This document shows, in pieces, positions 25,847 through 35,920 of a DNA stretch of 64,000 nucleotides. The position numbers and the translations under genes were made by a program. The notes below the pieces were generated by a model. The model saw only the letters and a list, made by a program, of their open reading frames with translations. It did no database searches and was not told where the DNA came from. Origin of the DNA: Lysobacter silvisoli (GTDB lineage Bacteria; Pseudomonadota; Gammaproteobacteria; Xanthomonadales; Xanthomonadaceae); assembly GCF_003382365.1 (NCBI RefSeq), contig NZ_QTSU01000001.1, positions 1,550,001-1,614,000 of the forward strand, written 5' to 3'. Position 1 is the first letter of the stretch, and each line of letters begins with the position of its first letter.

Positions 25847-26550
25847 ACGCTGGCGCCGCAGCCGCGGTCGATTGCGAGGCGCTGGCCGACGACGCCTGGC
25901 TGCTGCGCCTGGGCCGCGAGATCGATCCGGCGGTCAACGCACGCGTGCATGCGCTGGCCGCAAGGCTGCGCGCGCAGCCGCCGGCCTGGCTGCGCGACCT
26001 GGTGCCGGCCTATGCCAGCCTGGCGCTGTTCTTCGACCCGGCCGCGGTCGCCGCCGACGCCGCGCGCGACTGGCTGCTGACGCAGTACGCCAATCTGGGC
26101 GCGGGCGAGGTTGGCTCGCAGGACGCACGCGATGTCGAGATCCCGGTGATCTACGGCGGCGCATTCGGCCCCGACCTGGAGTCCAGCGCCGCCGAACTGG
26201 GGTTGTCGCCGCAGGCCTTGATCGAACGCCACAGCGGCGCGCTCTACACCGTGGCGATGATCGGCTTCGCGCCGGGCTTTCCCTACCTCTCGGGCCTGGC
26301 GCCGGAACTCGCGCTGCCGCGGCTGGCCACGCCACGCACCGAAGTGGCCGCCGGCAGCGTCGCCATCGGCGGCGCGCAGACCGGCATCTACCCGCGCCCC
26401 GGCCCCGGCGGCTGGCGCCTGCTCGGGCGCACGCCGCTGCGCCTGTTCGATGCCGGACGCGCGGCGCCCAGCCTGCTGCAGCCCGGCGACCGCGTGCGTT
26501 TCCGCCCGATCGATGCCGCCGAATTCGCGCGGTTGGAAGCCGCCTCGTGA
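25843..26550 (+). CDS. pxpB: 5-oxoprolinase subunit PxpB (KipI-type)
   Basis: The 235-aa protein is the B subunit of the three-part ATP-dependent 5-oxoprolinase that opens 5-oxoproline (pyroglutamate) to glutamate. Family blocks are YGGAFGPDLE, YTVAMIGFAPGFPYLSGL, LPRLATPRTEVAAGSVAIGGAQTGIYP and GGWRLLGRTPL. The GTG at 25843 is inside the HIT stop (GTGA). It is followed directly by pxpC with another GTGA overlap. The matching pxpA lies 6.4 kb downstream rather than adjacent. Confidence 0.94.
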   Translation: MNAGAAAAVDCEALADDAWLLRLGREIDPAVNARVHALAARLRAQPPAWLRDLVPAYASLALFFDPAAVAADAARDWLLTQYANLGAGEVGSQDARDVEIPVIYGGAFGPDLESSAAELGLSPQALIERHSGALYTVAMIGFAPGFPYLSGLAPELALPRLATPRTEVAAGSVAIGGAQTGIYPRPGPGGWRLLGRTPLRLFDAGRAAPSLLQPGDRVRFRPIDAAEFARLEAAS

Positions 26551-27530
26551 ACGCATCCGCGAGCCTGCGCAACGACGCCTGGATCGACGTGATCAACGGC
26601 GGCGCGCTCAGCCTGGTGCAGGACCAGGGCCGCGACGGCTGGCGCCACCTCGGCGTGGCCCGCGGCGGCGCCCTGGACCCGGACAGCGCGGCATTGGCGA
26701 ACATGCTGGTCGGCAACCCGGCGGATGCGGCGGTGCTGGAGTTCGCCTTGCAGGGGCCGAGCCTGCGCCTGCCGCAACCGTTGCGCCTGGCGGTGCTGGG
26801 CGCGCAGTGCGAAGCGCGCTTCGACGGCGCGGCGCTGCCGCTGGCGCGCCCGGTCGAACTGCCCGCGGGCACGCTGCATCTGGGCGGCATGCGCGAAGGC
26901 GCGCGCGCCTGGGTCGCCGTCTCCGGCGGCATCGACCTGCCGCAGGTGCTGGGCAGCCGGGCCACCGACCTGCGCGGCGGCTACGGCGGCGTCGACGGAC
27001 GTGCGCTGCGCAAGGGCGACCGCCTGCCGATCGGCGCGCACGCCGCCATCGAAGCCGACGCGCCGCGCGCGCCGGGCTGGTGGATCGATCCGCGCGCCGG
27101 CCACGATCCGCTGGCGCCGATCCGCTACGTCGCCAGCACCGCGCCAGCACTGCGCGACGTGGTCCTGGCCGTGGGCCAGCGCGAATGGCGCGTGCACCCC
27201 GCCAGCAACCGCCAGGGCCTGCGCCTGGACGGCGACGCCCTGGACGCGCTCAGCGCCAGCGGCCTGTCCGAACCGGTCGCGCCAGGCACCCTGCAACTGC
27301 CGCCCGACGGCCGGCCCATCGTGCTGCTGGCCGACGCCCAGACCGTCGGCGGCTACGCCCGCCTGGGCCATGTGATCGCCGCCGACCTGCCGCGGCTGGC
27401 GCAGCTCCAGCCCAACCAGCGCTTGCGATTGCGCGCTTGCGGCGCGGACGAAGCCGCCGCCGCACAGGCTGCCGCACGGGCCGAACGCGCGAGGCTGGAA
27501 CTGGCGATCGCTGCGCGCTTGCGTGGCTGA
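26547..27530 (+). CDS. pxpC: 5-oxoprolinase subunit PxpC (KipA-type)
   Basis: The 327-aa protein carries the biotin-dependent-carboxyltransferase-like KipA fold. Blocks seen are SLVQDQGRDGWRHLGVARGGALD, ANMLVGNPADAAVLEFALQGP, WVAVSGGIDLPQVLGSRATDL, SNRQGLRLDG and ILLADAQTVGGYARLGHVI-like VLLADAQTVGGYARLGHV. With PxpB and PxpA it forms 5-oxoprolinase. Translation probably begins at the GTG at 26547 overlapping pxpB. Confidence 0.94.
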   Translation: MNASASLRNDAWIDVINGGALSLVQDQGRDGWRHLGVARGGALDPDSAALANMLVGNPADAAVLEFALQGPSLRLPQPLRLAVLGAQCEARFDGAALPLARPVELPAGTLHLGGMREGARAWVAVSGGIDLPQVLGSRATDLRGGYGGVDGRALRKGDRLPIGAHAAIEADAPRAPGWWIDPRAGHDPLAPIRYVASTAPALRDVVLAVGQREWRVHPASNRQGLRLDGDALDALSASGLSEPVAPGTLQLPPDGRPIVLLADAQTVGGYARLGHVIAADLPRLAQLQPNQRLRLRACGADEAAAAQAAARAERARLELAIAARLRG

Positions 27531-27887
27531 ATCCCCGCGAACGATGGGTATGAAAAGCGCATAAGTCTCGCGGCGCACACCTCCACGAAACACCGCGTTC
27601 CGCAGCATTGCGTGCCATCGGCGCGAGCACGAGCGCCAATTCTGCACAGGCACCGTGCCGCCACTGCACGCTCGACTCGACGGCGTTGGACAAGCGTCAC
27701 GCATTGGCGTATCACCAGCGCAGATTGCAACGAACAACCACCCTTCTCCTAATCGCCGAGGGTCATCTCATCCGGACATGACCTGCGACCGCTACCGCTC
27801 AACCTACAGCGCCTGCCTGAACACCCTCGCCTCGGTGCTCGTCGGCCACGCGCCGTTCTCTGGCGACTTTGCCGCCCCGACGTCCGC
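27531..27887. other. 357-bp gap between pxpC and the kinase gene
   Basis: No gene is supported. A 78-codon frame (27655-27891) has composition and sequence unlike a conserved protein. The stretch is somewhat AT-richer than the flanking genes and presumably contains the kinase promoter. An ECF sigma gene, which often precedes kinase-TPR genes of this type, is absent. Confidence 0.4.
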
Positions 27888-30844
27888 ATGAACGCGCTCG
27901 CCGCCCGCGCGCTGGCCTTGTTCGACGACTACGCCGACTTGCCGCCGGCGCAACGCGAACGCGCTCTGGCCGGGCTGGCGCAGCGCGACCCCGCGCTGCA
28001 TGCGGCATTGCGCAAGCTGCTGGACGCCGACGACGAAGGTTGGTTGGATCACTCGCCCCTCGAACTGCTGGACGCCAAGCAGCCTCAGCACCGTCAGGAC
28101 GACGAGCAAGCCGGCGACGCGCGCCTGGGAACCCGTCTGGGCGCCTGGCGCATCGAGCGGGTGCTGGGCCGCGGCGGCATGGGCACGGTGTATGAGGCGC
28201 GTCGCGACGACGGCGAGTACGAAAAGCGCGTCGCCCTCAAATGCATCCGCACCGAATTGGCCACGCCGCGCCTGGTGGCCGCGTTCCGCGACGAGCGCAA
28301 TCTGCTGGCGCGCCTGGACCATCCCGGCATCGCCCCGCTGATCGACGGCGGCGTGAACGGCGACGGTCAACCCTGGTTCGCGCTGCGCTACGTCGACGGC
28401 ATCGCCCTGGATGCCTGGTGCGACCAGCGCCGGGCCGGCTTGCGGGAACGCGCGGCGCTGCTGCTGCAGGCCTGCGAAGCCTTGGCTTACGCCCATGCGC
28501 AAGGCGTGGTGCATGGCGACATCAAGCCGAGCAACCTGCTGGTGGACGCCGACGGGCGATTGCAGTTGCTGGACTTCGGCATTTCCACCCACTTCGCCGA
28601 ACCCGCCGACTGCATCGCGATCACGCCGGACTATGCTGCCCCGGAAGTACGGCTGAATCATGCGCATGGCCCGGCCAGCGACCTGTACGCGCTGGGTGTG
28701 CTCAGCTACCGCCTGCTGGCCGCGCATTGGCCGGCCCCGCTGCATCGCTTGCAGCAGTTGGTGCCCCATGCGGTGACGGACTGGCCCGCGCCGCAGCCCA
28801 TGCACCGTCTGGTCGACGACGACGAGGCCGCGCGGCTGCGCGGCACGGCGGACGCGGCCGCGCTGCGGCGCGCACTCGAGGGCGACCTGTCGGCGATCGC
28901 GCTCAAGGCGGTCGCCACACGGCCGCAGGACCGCTACGCCAGCGTGCGCGAATTCGCCGACGACCTGCAACGCTGGCTGGATCACCGGCCGGTGCGCGCC
29001 GCGCCGGGCACGCGCGGATCGCGCGCGCGCAAGTGGCTGCGCCGCAATCCGACCACCGCCGCCTTGAGCGTCGCCCTGGTGCTGACCTTGTGCGCCGCGC
29101 TCGGCCTGTCTTCCTGGCAGCGGCACCGCGCCGCGCGCGAAGCCGCCGCCACCGCCACGGTCAGCCGTCTGTTCGCTTCCACACTGGGCACCGCCACCCT
29201 GTCCGGGCTGGGTTCGGCGCCGTTCTCCTCCCGCGCCCTGTTGCAGCGCACCGAGCGCGAGCTGCGCAAACTGCCGTTGCAGGACCAGCCGCAGTTGCGC
29301 GCGCGCAGTCTGGCGACCCTGGCGCGCAGCTATGCGGTGATCGGCGACTACCAACGCGCCCAGAGCCTGGCTTCGCAGGCGCAGACCGCGCTGGCCGGCG
29401 CGCCCGACGGCGACGACTTCGTATCCGCGACCTGGGTGGCGATGCTCAACACCGGCAACGGCCATGCCGAAGCCGAGCGCCGGGCGCGCGAGCGGCTGCA
29501 GGCGCTGGGCGATGCCGACGGTGCCACCCAGCCACTGACCCGGGTGGTGTTCGGCGCCGAAATAGCGCGCGCGCAGTGGAACCAGGGCCGCACCCTGCAG
29601 GCGCTGGCCACGGCGGACCAGGTGTTGCGGCAGGCGCGGACGCTGGGGCCCGATCACCGCGAACTGCTGGCCCAGGTGCTGATCCTGCGGTCGGGCTTCC
29701 TGATCCGCCTGTACCGGTTCGAGCAGGCAGAGCGCGATGCGAAAGAGGCGATCGATCTGGCGCGCCCGATCAACCCCGTGCTGGCCGACGATGCGCTGGA
29801 GCAGTTGGTGCTGCTGAACAGCCGGCGCATCAGCCCGCAGGAGCGCAGCTTGGCCGAGAACCTGCTGCAACGCCGCCGCCAGACCCTGGGCGAGGCCCAC
29901 CCTACGACCGCACGCGCGCGTATCCGCGTGGCGCTGAGCGAGTATCCGCACGCAGAGGCCACGCCTGAACTGCGGCAGGCGCTGACGACGATCGAACGCG
30001 CCTACGGCCGCGAACATCCGGACTACGGCTGGGCGCTGTCCGCCAGCGCTTGGGCGATCGCGTCCGCCCCCCGCGACAACCTGCGCATGCTGCGCCAGGC
30101 CATCGGCATACTGGAGCGCACGCAGGGGCCGCGAGCCGAGTTCACCCTGAACGCGAACGGCAATTTGGGCAAGGATTTGCTGTTGCTGACCGATCGCGAC
30201 CGCCAACCGCAGATGTGGCCGAGGGCAGCGACACCTTGCGCCGGGTCATTGCCGGCAAACACGCCCTGGGCATGCCCGCGCCGCAAGATCGGGTGCAATT
30301 GATCCGCGGCCTGCTGCTGTACGGGCAGGCGCCGCAATGGGACGAAGCGGAACTGCAGTTGCGCGAGTCGCGCATCGAAGCGCAACGCTACGCCACCCAG
30401 GGCGACGCGCAACCGTCGCAGGCGGCGTACTACGACAGCGTGCTGCTGTTCCGTCGCGGCCGTCATGCCGAAGCCGACGCCGCTTTCGCGCGTACCGTGG
30501 AGCGCGAACGCAGCTTACTGCCCGCCAACGCGAACGGCCGGGGCCGCGACCGCAACCAACGCGTGCATGCGGGCCTGCTGGCTCAGGCGCTGACCTATCG
30601 TGCGGTGCTGGCGCTACAGCGCTGCAACCGGGTGGATGCCGGGCACTACCTGAACGAGGCCGTGCGCGTCGTCGCGACGGCGCTGGCGCCGCAAGCGCCG
30701 ATCGCGCGCGCGGTACGCGCCCACCACGACGGCCTGCACCGTCTAGGCCGTTTGCCCGAGTCGGTAGCGGACTCGTTCCTCTCGGCGGCCGACATCGATA
30801 CGGCCAACCGCCGGTTTCAGTCCTGCGCCGGCACGCGTCGCTGA
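27888..30844 (+). pseudogene. Ser/Thr protein kinase with C-terminal TPR-like region, frameshifted near 30,200
   Basis: The cytoplasmic N-terminus leads into a Hanks-type kinase domain. It has the G-loop GRGGMGTVYEA (94-104), K118 in VALK, catalytic D211 in VVHGDIKPSN (HGD where HRD is usual), and DFG at 229-231. A membrane helix follows (about 388-409), then a helical TPR-like region. The frame goes wrong between about 30190 and 30213 and ends in a nonsense tail at 30302. An overlapping frame one base back continues the helical sequence (AEGSDTLRRVIAGKHALG ... DRVQLIRGLLLYG) to the stop at 30844. A 1-nt deletion would explain this; the restored protein would be about 985 aa. The kinase domain is intact. 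Real mutation or sequence error cannot be told apart here. Confidence 0.8.
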
Positions 30845-31015
30845 AGGCGGGCTCGCCGCTTTCGCCCGGACGGGCCGAGATCTGCGCACCGCGCCACTCC
30901 GGCTAGGGCGAAAGACACTGGTCAAGCGCCGCCAGCCAGCCGAGGATCGGCGGCGGCACCGGTCGCACCGGCCGGCGGCCCGCGTACGCCCCCGCCGTTC
31001 TTCCGGAGAACCGCA

Positions 31016-32851
31016 ATGCCCAGCCTGCGCCTGTTGTCGCTGTCCGTCTGTGTCGCCGCCGCGCTGATCGCCGGCTGCAAGCAAGAAACGCCCGCCCCCG
31101 CCGCCGACGCCAACGCCAACGGCGCCGCCGCCACCGTAGCCGCCAACGCGGATTGGCAGCCGGCCATCGACGCCTTCGTCGCCGGATACTTCGAGCGCTA
31201 CCCCACCGCCGCGGCCAACGCGGGCAAGCACGAATACGACGGCAAGCTGCCGGATTGGTCGCCACAGGGCCTGGCCGCCACCGGCACCTGGCTGAAGGAA
31301 CAGCGCGCCAAGATCGCCGGCTTCGGCGACGACAAGCTAGACGCGCAGCAGCGCTTCCAGCGCGAATACGCGCTGTCGGTGATCGACGGCCAGCTGTTCT
31401 ACCTGGAAGACTCCGGTTTCCCCAACAAGAACCCGGCCTTCTACGCCGGCGACCTGTCGCCGAGCATGTACCTGACCCGCCCCTACGCGCCGCTGCCGCA
31501 GCGCATGAACGCCTTCGTCGCCTACCAGGAAGCGCTGCCCAAGGCCGCCGAACAGATCCGCGCCAACCTCAAAGGCCCGCTGCCGGCCAGCTACATCGAG
31601 TTCGGCAACATCGTCTTCGGCGGCCTGGCCCAGTTCTTCAAGGACGACGCGCCCAAGGCCTTCGCCGAAGTGCCCGACACCGCGCTGCAGGCGCGCTTCA
31701 AGGCCTCCAACGCCAAGGCCATCGAGGCCATGCAGGGCCTGTCGGATTGGCTGAGCGCGCAGAAGCCGCAGGCCACCCAGGACTACGCCATCGGCGCCGA
31801 GCGCTTCGCCAAGATGCTCAAGGCCACCGAGCGCGTGGAGCTGCCGCTGGACCAGCTCAAGGCCATCGGCGAAGCCGACCTGGCGCGCAACCTGGCCGCG
31901 CTCAAGGCCGCCTGCGATCAATACGCGCCGGGCCAGGCACTGGGCGCGTGCATCGAGAAGGTCAACGCCGACAAGCCGCAGGGCGGCGCGGTGCAAGGCG
32001 CGCGCGACCAGTTGGTGGGCCTGCGCAAGTTCCTAGTCGACAAGGACCTGGTCAGCATCCCGGGCACCGAGGAAGCGCGCGTGGAAGAAGCGCCGCCGTT
32101 CAACCGCACCAACTTCGCCTACATCGAGATCCCCGGCCCGTACGAAAAGAACCTGCCCTCGGTCTACTACATCGCTCCGCCCGATCCGAGCTGGCCCAAG
32201 GCCGAGCAGGACGCTTACGTGCCGGGCAAGGCCGACCTGTTGTTCACCTCGGCGCACGAGGTGTGGCCGGGCCACTTCCTGCAGTCCCTGCACGCCAACC
32301 GCTCGCAATGGACCTTCGCCCAGCTGTTCGTGGGCTATGCCTACGCCGAGGGCTGGGCGCACTACACCGAGGAGATGATGTTCGACGCCGGCGTCGACGG
32401 CGCCACGCCGGAGATCCACATCGGCCAGCTCAGCAACGCGCTGCTGCGCGACGTGCGCTTCCTGTCGGCGATCGGCCTGCACACCGGCGGCATGACCGTG
32501 GCCCAGTCCGAGCAGATGTTCAAGGACAAGGCCTTCCAGGACCCGGGCAACGCGCGCCAGCAGGCCGCGCGCGGCACCTACGATCCGGGCTACCTGAACT
32601 ACACCCTGGGCAAGCTGATGATCATGCAGCTGCGCGAGGACTGGACCGCCAGCCGCGGCGGCCGCAGCGCGTGGAAGGCCTTCCACGACCAGTTCCTGAG
32701 CTACGGCGGCCCGCCGGTGCCGCTGGTGCGCGCGCAGATGATGGGCGGGCCGGCGGAGACCAGGCTGTGGCAGGCGCCTGCGGCGCCAGCCTCCGCTGCG
32801 GCCGATGCCGCACCCGCGCCCGCGCCCGGCACCGAGTCCGGCGGCGGCTGA
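31016..32851 (+). CDS. DUF885 lipoprotein, predicted metallopeptidase-like
   Basis: The 611-aa exported lipoprotein (lipobox LIAGC, C21) belongs to DUF885. Its metal-binding motif is H414-E-V-W-P-G-H420 in SAHEVWPGHFLQSLH, with GYAYAEGWAHYTEEMM downstream as the third-ligand region. Such proteins are probably periplasmic or surface carboxypeptidase-like enzymes; the substrate is unknown. The C-terminus is a low-complexity Ala/Pro tail. It stands between the kinase gene and pxpA. Confidence 0.88.
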   Translation: MPSLRLLSLSVCVAAALIAGCKQETPAPAADANANGAAATVAANADWQPAIDAFVAGYFERYPTAAANAGKHEYDGKLPDWSPQGLAATGTWLKEQRAKIAGFGDDKLDAQQRFQREYALSVIDGQLFYLEDSGFPNKNPAFYAGDLSPSMYLTRPYAPLPQRMNAFVAYQEALPKAAEQIRANLKGPLPASYIEFGNIVFGGLAQFFKDDAPKAFAEVPDTALQARFKASNAKAIEAMQGLSDWLSAQKPQATQDYAIGAERFAKMLKATERVELPLDQLKAIGEADLARNLAALKAACDQYAPGQALGACIEKVNADKPQGGAVQGARDQLVGLRKFLVDKDLVSIPGTEEARVEEAPPFNRTNFAYIEIPGPYEKNLPSVYYIAPPDPSWPKAEQDAYVPGKADLLFTSAHEVWPGHFLQSLHANRSQWTFAQLFVGYAYAEGWAHYTEEMMFDAGVDGATPEIHIGQLSNALLRDVRFLSAIGLHTGGMTVAQSEQMFKDKAFQDPGNARQQAARGTYDPGYLNYTLGKLMIMQLREDWTASRGGRSAWKAFHDQFLSYGGPPVPLVRAQMMGGPAETRLWQAPAAPASAAADAAPAPAPGTESGGG

Positions 32852-32938
32852 TCCGCCCCGACGGCGACGGGTCGCACGCGCGGCCCGTCGCCTGACGCAC
32901 GCCCGCCACGCGCAGCCGCTTTCAGGCATCATCCCGGC

Positions 32939-33691
32939 GTGGACGCGCGCATCGACTTCAATTGCGACCTGGGCGAAGGCTGCGGCGACGATGCCGCGAT
33001 CCTGCCCTACGTGAGTTCCGCCAACATCGCCTGCGGCGGCCATGCCGGCGACGAGGCGACCATGCGCGCCACCCTGCGCCTGTGCCGCGAGCACGGCGTC
33101 GCCGCCGGCGCCCATCCGGGCTACGACGACCCCGAACATTTCGGCCGCCGCGTGCTGCCGCTGGACCGCGACGAAATCAGCATGCTGGTGCTGCGCCAGC
33201 TCGCGCGGCTGGCCGCGCTGGCCGACGACGAAGGCCTGCGCCTGAGCCACATGAAGCCGCATGGCGCGCTGTACAACCTGGCCGCCGACGACCGCATCGT
33301 CGCCGAGGCCATCGTCGGCGCTGTGGCCGCCTTCGACCCCAAGCTGGCCGTGTACGGCCTGTCCGGCTCCGAACTCACCGCTGCCGCCGAAGCCGCGGGC
33401 CTGCGCGCGGTGCACGAAGTCTTCGCCGAACGCGGCTACGGCGGCAACGGCCGCCTGTTGCCGCGCGGTACGCCCGGCGCGGTGCTGGAAACGCTGGACG
33501 AAGCCATCGCCCAGGTCCACGGCCTGGCCAAGCGCGGCGAAGTCGTCGCCGCCGGCGGCCAGCGCCTGCAACTGCGCGCCGACAGCCTGTGCCTGCACGG
33601 CGACCGCGCCGACGCGCCCGCGTTCGCGCGCGCCGTGCGCGCGGCGCTGGAAGCCGACGGCATCCGCATCCTCGCGATCGACGCGGCGTGA
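32939..33691 (+). CDS. pxpA: 5-oxoprolinase subunit PxpA (LamB/YcsF family)
   Basis: The 250-aa protein is the A subunit of 5-oxoprolinase. It starts with a GTG at 32939 and the hallmark IDFNCDLGEGCGDDAAILP, followed by SSANIACGGHAGD, GAHPGYDDPEHFGRR, HMKPHGALYN and EVFAERGYGGNGRLLPRG. It is separated from pxpBC by the kinase and DUF885 genes but is followed by the transporter genes expected for this pathway. Confidence 0.95.
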   Translation: MDARIDFNCDLGEGCGDDAAILPYVSSANIACGGHAGDEATMRATLRLCREHGVAAGAHPGYDDPEHFGRRVLPLDRDEISMLVLRQLARLAALADDEGLRLSHMKPHGALYNLAADDRIVAEAIVGAVAAFDPKLAVYGLSGSELTAAAEAAGLRAVHEVFAERGYGGNGRLLPRGTPGAVLETLDEAIAQVHGLAKRGEVVAAGGQRLQLRADSLCLHGDRADAPAFARAVRAALEADGIRILAIDAA

Positions 33692-33773
33692 TCGCGGACT
33701 TCGGCGCCCGCTGCCTGCCGCCGAATCGCCGCCGTCGCGGCGCCTTTCCCGCCCCTCCAACCAGGATGCACGC

Positions 33774-34463
33774 ATGAACTACTGGCCCTTGCTGGGCGTG
33801 GCCGCGGTCGTGCTCGGCTTCGTGCTGCGCCTCAACCCCGCGCTGGTGGTGGTGGCCGCCGGCTTCGTCACCGGACTGGCGGCCAAACTCTCGCCGCTGG
33901 ACGTGCTGGAGGTGCTGGGCAAGGCCTTCACCGAGAAGCGCTTTCTGTTGCTGTTCCTGCTGACTTTGCCGGTGATCGGCCTGCTCGAGCGCCACGGCCT
34001 CAAGGAGCGGGCGCAGGCCTGGATCGCGCGCCTGCGCGGCGCCACGTTCGGCCGCCTGCTGATCGCCTACCTGCTCATGCGCCAGGGCTTTTCCGCGCTG
34101 GGCCTCAACAGCCTGGGCGGGCATGCCCAGACCGTGCGACCGCTGCTGGCGCCGATGGCCGAAGGCGCCGCCCAGGCGCGCCATGGCGAACTGCCCGAGG
34201 ACGAACGCCAGCGCATCCGCGCGATGTCGGCCGGCACCGACAACGTCGGCCTGTTCTTCGGCGAGGACATCTTCATCGCCTTCGGTGCGGTGCTGCTGAT
34301 CCAGGGCTTCTACGCCGAGCACGGCATTCGCCTGGACCCGCTGCAGATCGCGCTGTGGGGCATCCCCACCGCGATCTGCGCCTTCGTGATCCATGCGTTG
34401 CGCATCCTGCGCTACGAGCGCCGCCTGGCGCGCCGCCTGGACGGCGATGGAGCGCCGCGATGA
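33774..34463 (+). CDS. 5-oxoproline transporter, DUF969-family subunit
   Basis: The 229-aa membrane protein has about six hydrophobic segments and the DUF969 blocks LPVIGLLERHGLKERAQAWI, YLLMRQGFSALGLNSLGGHAQ and GTDNVGLFFGEDIFIAFGAVLLI. DUF969/DUF979 pairs are commonly encoded beside pxpA and are assigned as the 5-oxoproline importer from that association. The ATG is preceded by CCAGGA. It overlaps the DUF979 gene by 4 nt (ATGA). Confidence 0.88.
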   Translation: MNYWPLLGVAAVVLGFVLRLNPALVVVAAGFVTGLAAKLSPLDVLEVLGKAFTEKRFLLLFLLTLPVIGLLERHGLKERAQAWIARLRGATFGRLLIAYLLMRQGFSALGLNSLGGHAQTVRPLLAPMAEGAAQARHGELPEDERQRIRAMSAGTDNVGLFFGEDIFIAFGAVLLIQGFYAEHGIRLDPLQIALWGIPTAICAFVIHALRILRYERRLARRLDGDGAPR

Positions 34464-35413
34464 TCACCCTGACCTACGTCTACTGGCTGTTGGGCGCCTA
34501 CCTGGCCGCGCTGGCCTGGCGCGGCTGGCGCGACCGCGCCAACCCGCGCCGCCACACCACCGCGCTGTTCTGGGGCCTGCTGTCGCTGCTGCTGTTCGTG
34601 GCCGAGCGGCTGCCGCCGGTGTGGGTGGGCGCGGCGGTGGTGCTGCTGGCGGTGCTGGCCGGTTTCGGCGGTCTTCGCAGCGGCCGCTACGACCAGAGCA
34701 GCGCCGAGCAGAAGCAGGCCGAAGCGCAGCGTTTGGGCAATCGATTGTTCTGGCCCGCACTGCTGATTCCGGCGGTCACCCTGATCGGCGTGCTCGGCCT
34801 CAAGCACGTGTCCTTCGGCGGCACGCCGCTGCTCGAAACCGCCAACCTGACGCTGATCGCGCTGGCCATCGCCTGCGTGGTGGCGCTGGCCGCCGCCTGC
34901 CGGCTCACCCGGCAAACGCCTTGGAGCGGCGTCGAACAATCGCGGCGACTGGTCGATGCGATCGGCTGGGCCGCGCTGCTGCCCTTGCTGCTGGCCTCGC
35001 TGGGCAGCGTGTTCGAAGCCGGCGGAGTCGGCCAGGCCGTGGCCGAAGTGGTGCGCTCGGTGATCCCCGTCGACAACCCCTTCCTGGTGGTGGTCGCCTA
35101 CGCCCTGGGCATGGCGCTGTTCACCATCATCATGGGCAACGCCTTCGCCGCCTTCCCGGTGATCACCGCCGGCATCGGCCTGCCGCTACTGGTGCAGCAT
35201 CACGGCGCCGACGCCGCCTCGCTGGCCGCGATCGGCATGCTCTCGGGCTACTGCGGCACCTTGATGACGCCGATGGCCGCCAACTACAACCTGGTGCCGG
35301 CGGCGCTGCTGGAACTCAAAGATCCTTACGGCGTGATCCGCGCGCAGTGGCCGACCGGCGCCTTGCTGCTGGGATGCAACATCGTGCTGATGTATTGGAT
35401 TGCGTTCCGCTGA
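34460..35413 (+). CDS. 5-oxoproline transporter, DUF979-family subunit
   Basis: The 317-aa polytopic membrane protein has about nine hydrophobic segments. DUF979 blocks include YVYWLLGAYLAALAWRGWRDR, YALGMALFTIIMGNAFAAFPVI and GMLSGYCGTLMTPMAANYN. It is coupled to DUF969 by an ATGA overlap. Together they are the likely permease feeding PxpABC. Confidence 0.88.
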   Translation: MITLTYVYWLLGAYLAALAWRGWRDRANPRRHTTALFWGLLSLLLFVAERLPPVWVGAAVVLLAVLAGFGGLRSGRYDQSSAEQKQAEAQRLGNRLFWPALLIPAVTLIGVLGLKHVSFGGTPLLETANLTLIALAIACVVALAAACRLTRQTPWSGVEQSRRLVDAIGWAALLPLLLASLGSVFEAGGVGQAVAEVVRSVIPVDNPFLVVVAYALGMALFTIIMGNAFAAFPVITAGIGLPLLVQHHGADAASLAAIGMLSGYCGTLMTPMAANYNLVPAALLELKDPYGVIRAQWPTGALLLGCNIVLMYWIAFR

Positions 35414-35448
35414 TCGCCCCCCTCCATCGCCCCCCCTTTTTGCTTGTC

Positions 35449-35543
35449 TTCCCCCTTTGGAAAAGGGGGATTGAGGGGGATTTGCTGTTGCTCTTGAAGC
35501 CTAAAAGCAAATCCCCCCTAGCCCCCCTCAACAAAGGGGGGAA
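35449..35543. repeat. 95-bp palindromic MITE-like element
   Basis: The left arm TTCCCCCTTTGGAAAAGGGG...GGGATTTGC and the right arm read in reverse complement (TTCCCCCCTTTGTTGAGG...GGGGATTTGCTTTT) give imperfect inverted repeats of about 40 bp around a short centre. The left arm recurs at 55589-55625. It occupies the gap between the DUF979 gene and the next small gene. Confidence 0.8.
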
Positions 35544-35608
35544 CCGTTACGTTTCCATTCGCGTAGCGTCGGCGAAGATGCCGCATTCGCCCTCCCCCGG
35601 AGACCCGC

Positions 35609-35911
35609 ATGCGCACCGCCCTATCCGCCGCCCTGCTCTGCACCCTAGCCCTGTTCGCCGCCCCCGCCGCGCAGGCCGGCCTGTTCGACAAGAACCCCGA
35701 CCAGGTCGCCCAGGAAGCCGTAACCAAGAACTTGCGCGCCGTCACCCTGTGGGTCGACGCCAGCTGGGGCTTCCGCAACCAGGGCGCCGCCAACACCCTC
35801 AGTCGCGCCCACCAGGCTTTCACCACCCGCGGCTACAACGTGGTCAGCGTGGAGCCCTACATCGAAAACGGCGACCTGCAAGGCTTCTTCGTCACCTACC
35901 AGCGCCCCTAA
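35609..35911 (+). CDS. small secreted protein, unknown
   Basis: The 100-aa product has a clear signal peptide (MRTALSAALLCTLALFAAPAAQA) and a 77-aa mature domain (GLFDKNPDQVAQEAV, LWVDASWGFRNQGAANTLSRAHQAF, YIENGDLQGFFVTYQ). No family recognised. A CCCGGAG ribosome-binding site lies 5 nt before the ATG. It stands alone between two repeat elements. Confidence 0.7.
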   Translation: MRTALSAALLCTLALFAAPAAQAGLFDKNPDQVAQEAVTKNLRAVTLWVDASWGFRNQGAANTLSRAHQAFTTRGYNVVSVEPYIENGDLQGFFVTYQRP

Positions 35912-35920
35912 GGCCTCGGG

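Noticed and set aside
27655-27891. 78-codon frame ending in an ATGA overlap with the kinase start
   Set aside because: Tempting because of the overlap, but it has no ribosome-binding site, no domain and no likeness to the ECF sigma factor expected before such kinases.
27804-30206. 800-codon minus-strand frame opposite the kinase gene
   Set aside because: The plus strand carries clear kinase motifs (GRGGMG, VALK, HGDIKPSN, DFG); the minus frame is a Gln/Arg/Gly-rich shadow.
27888-30844. Programmed frameshifting in the kinase gene
   Set aside because: No slippery heptamer or downstream pseudoknot is apparent near 30,200; a simple 1-nt indel explains the data.
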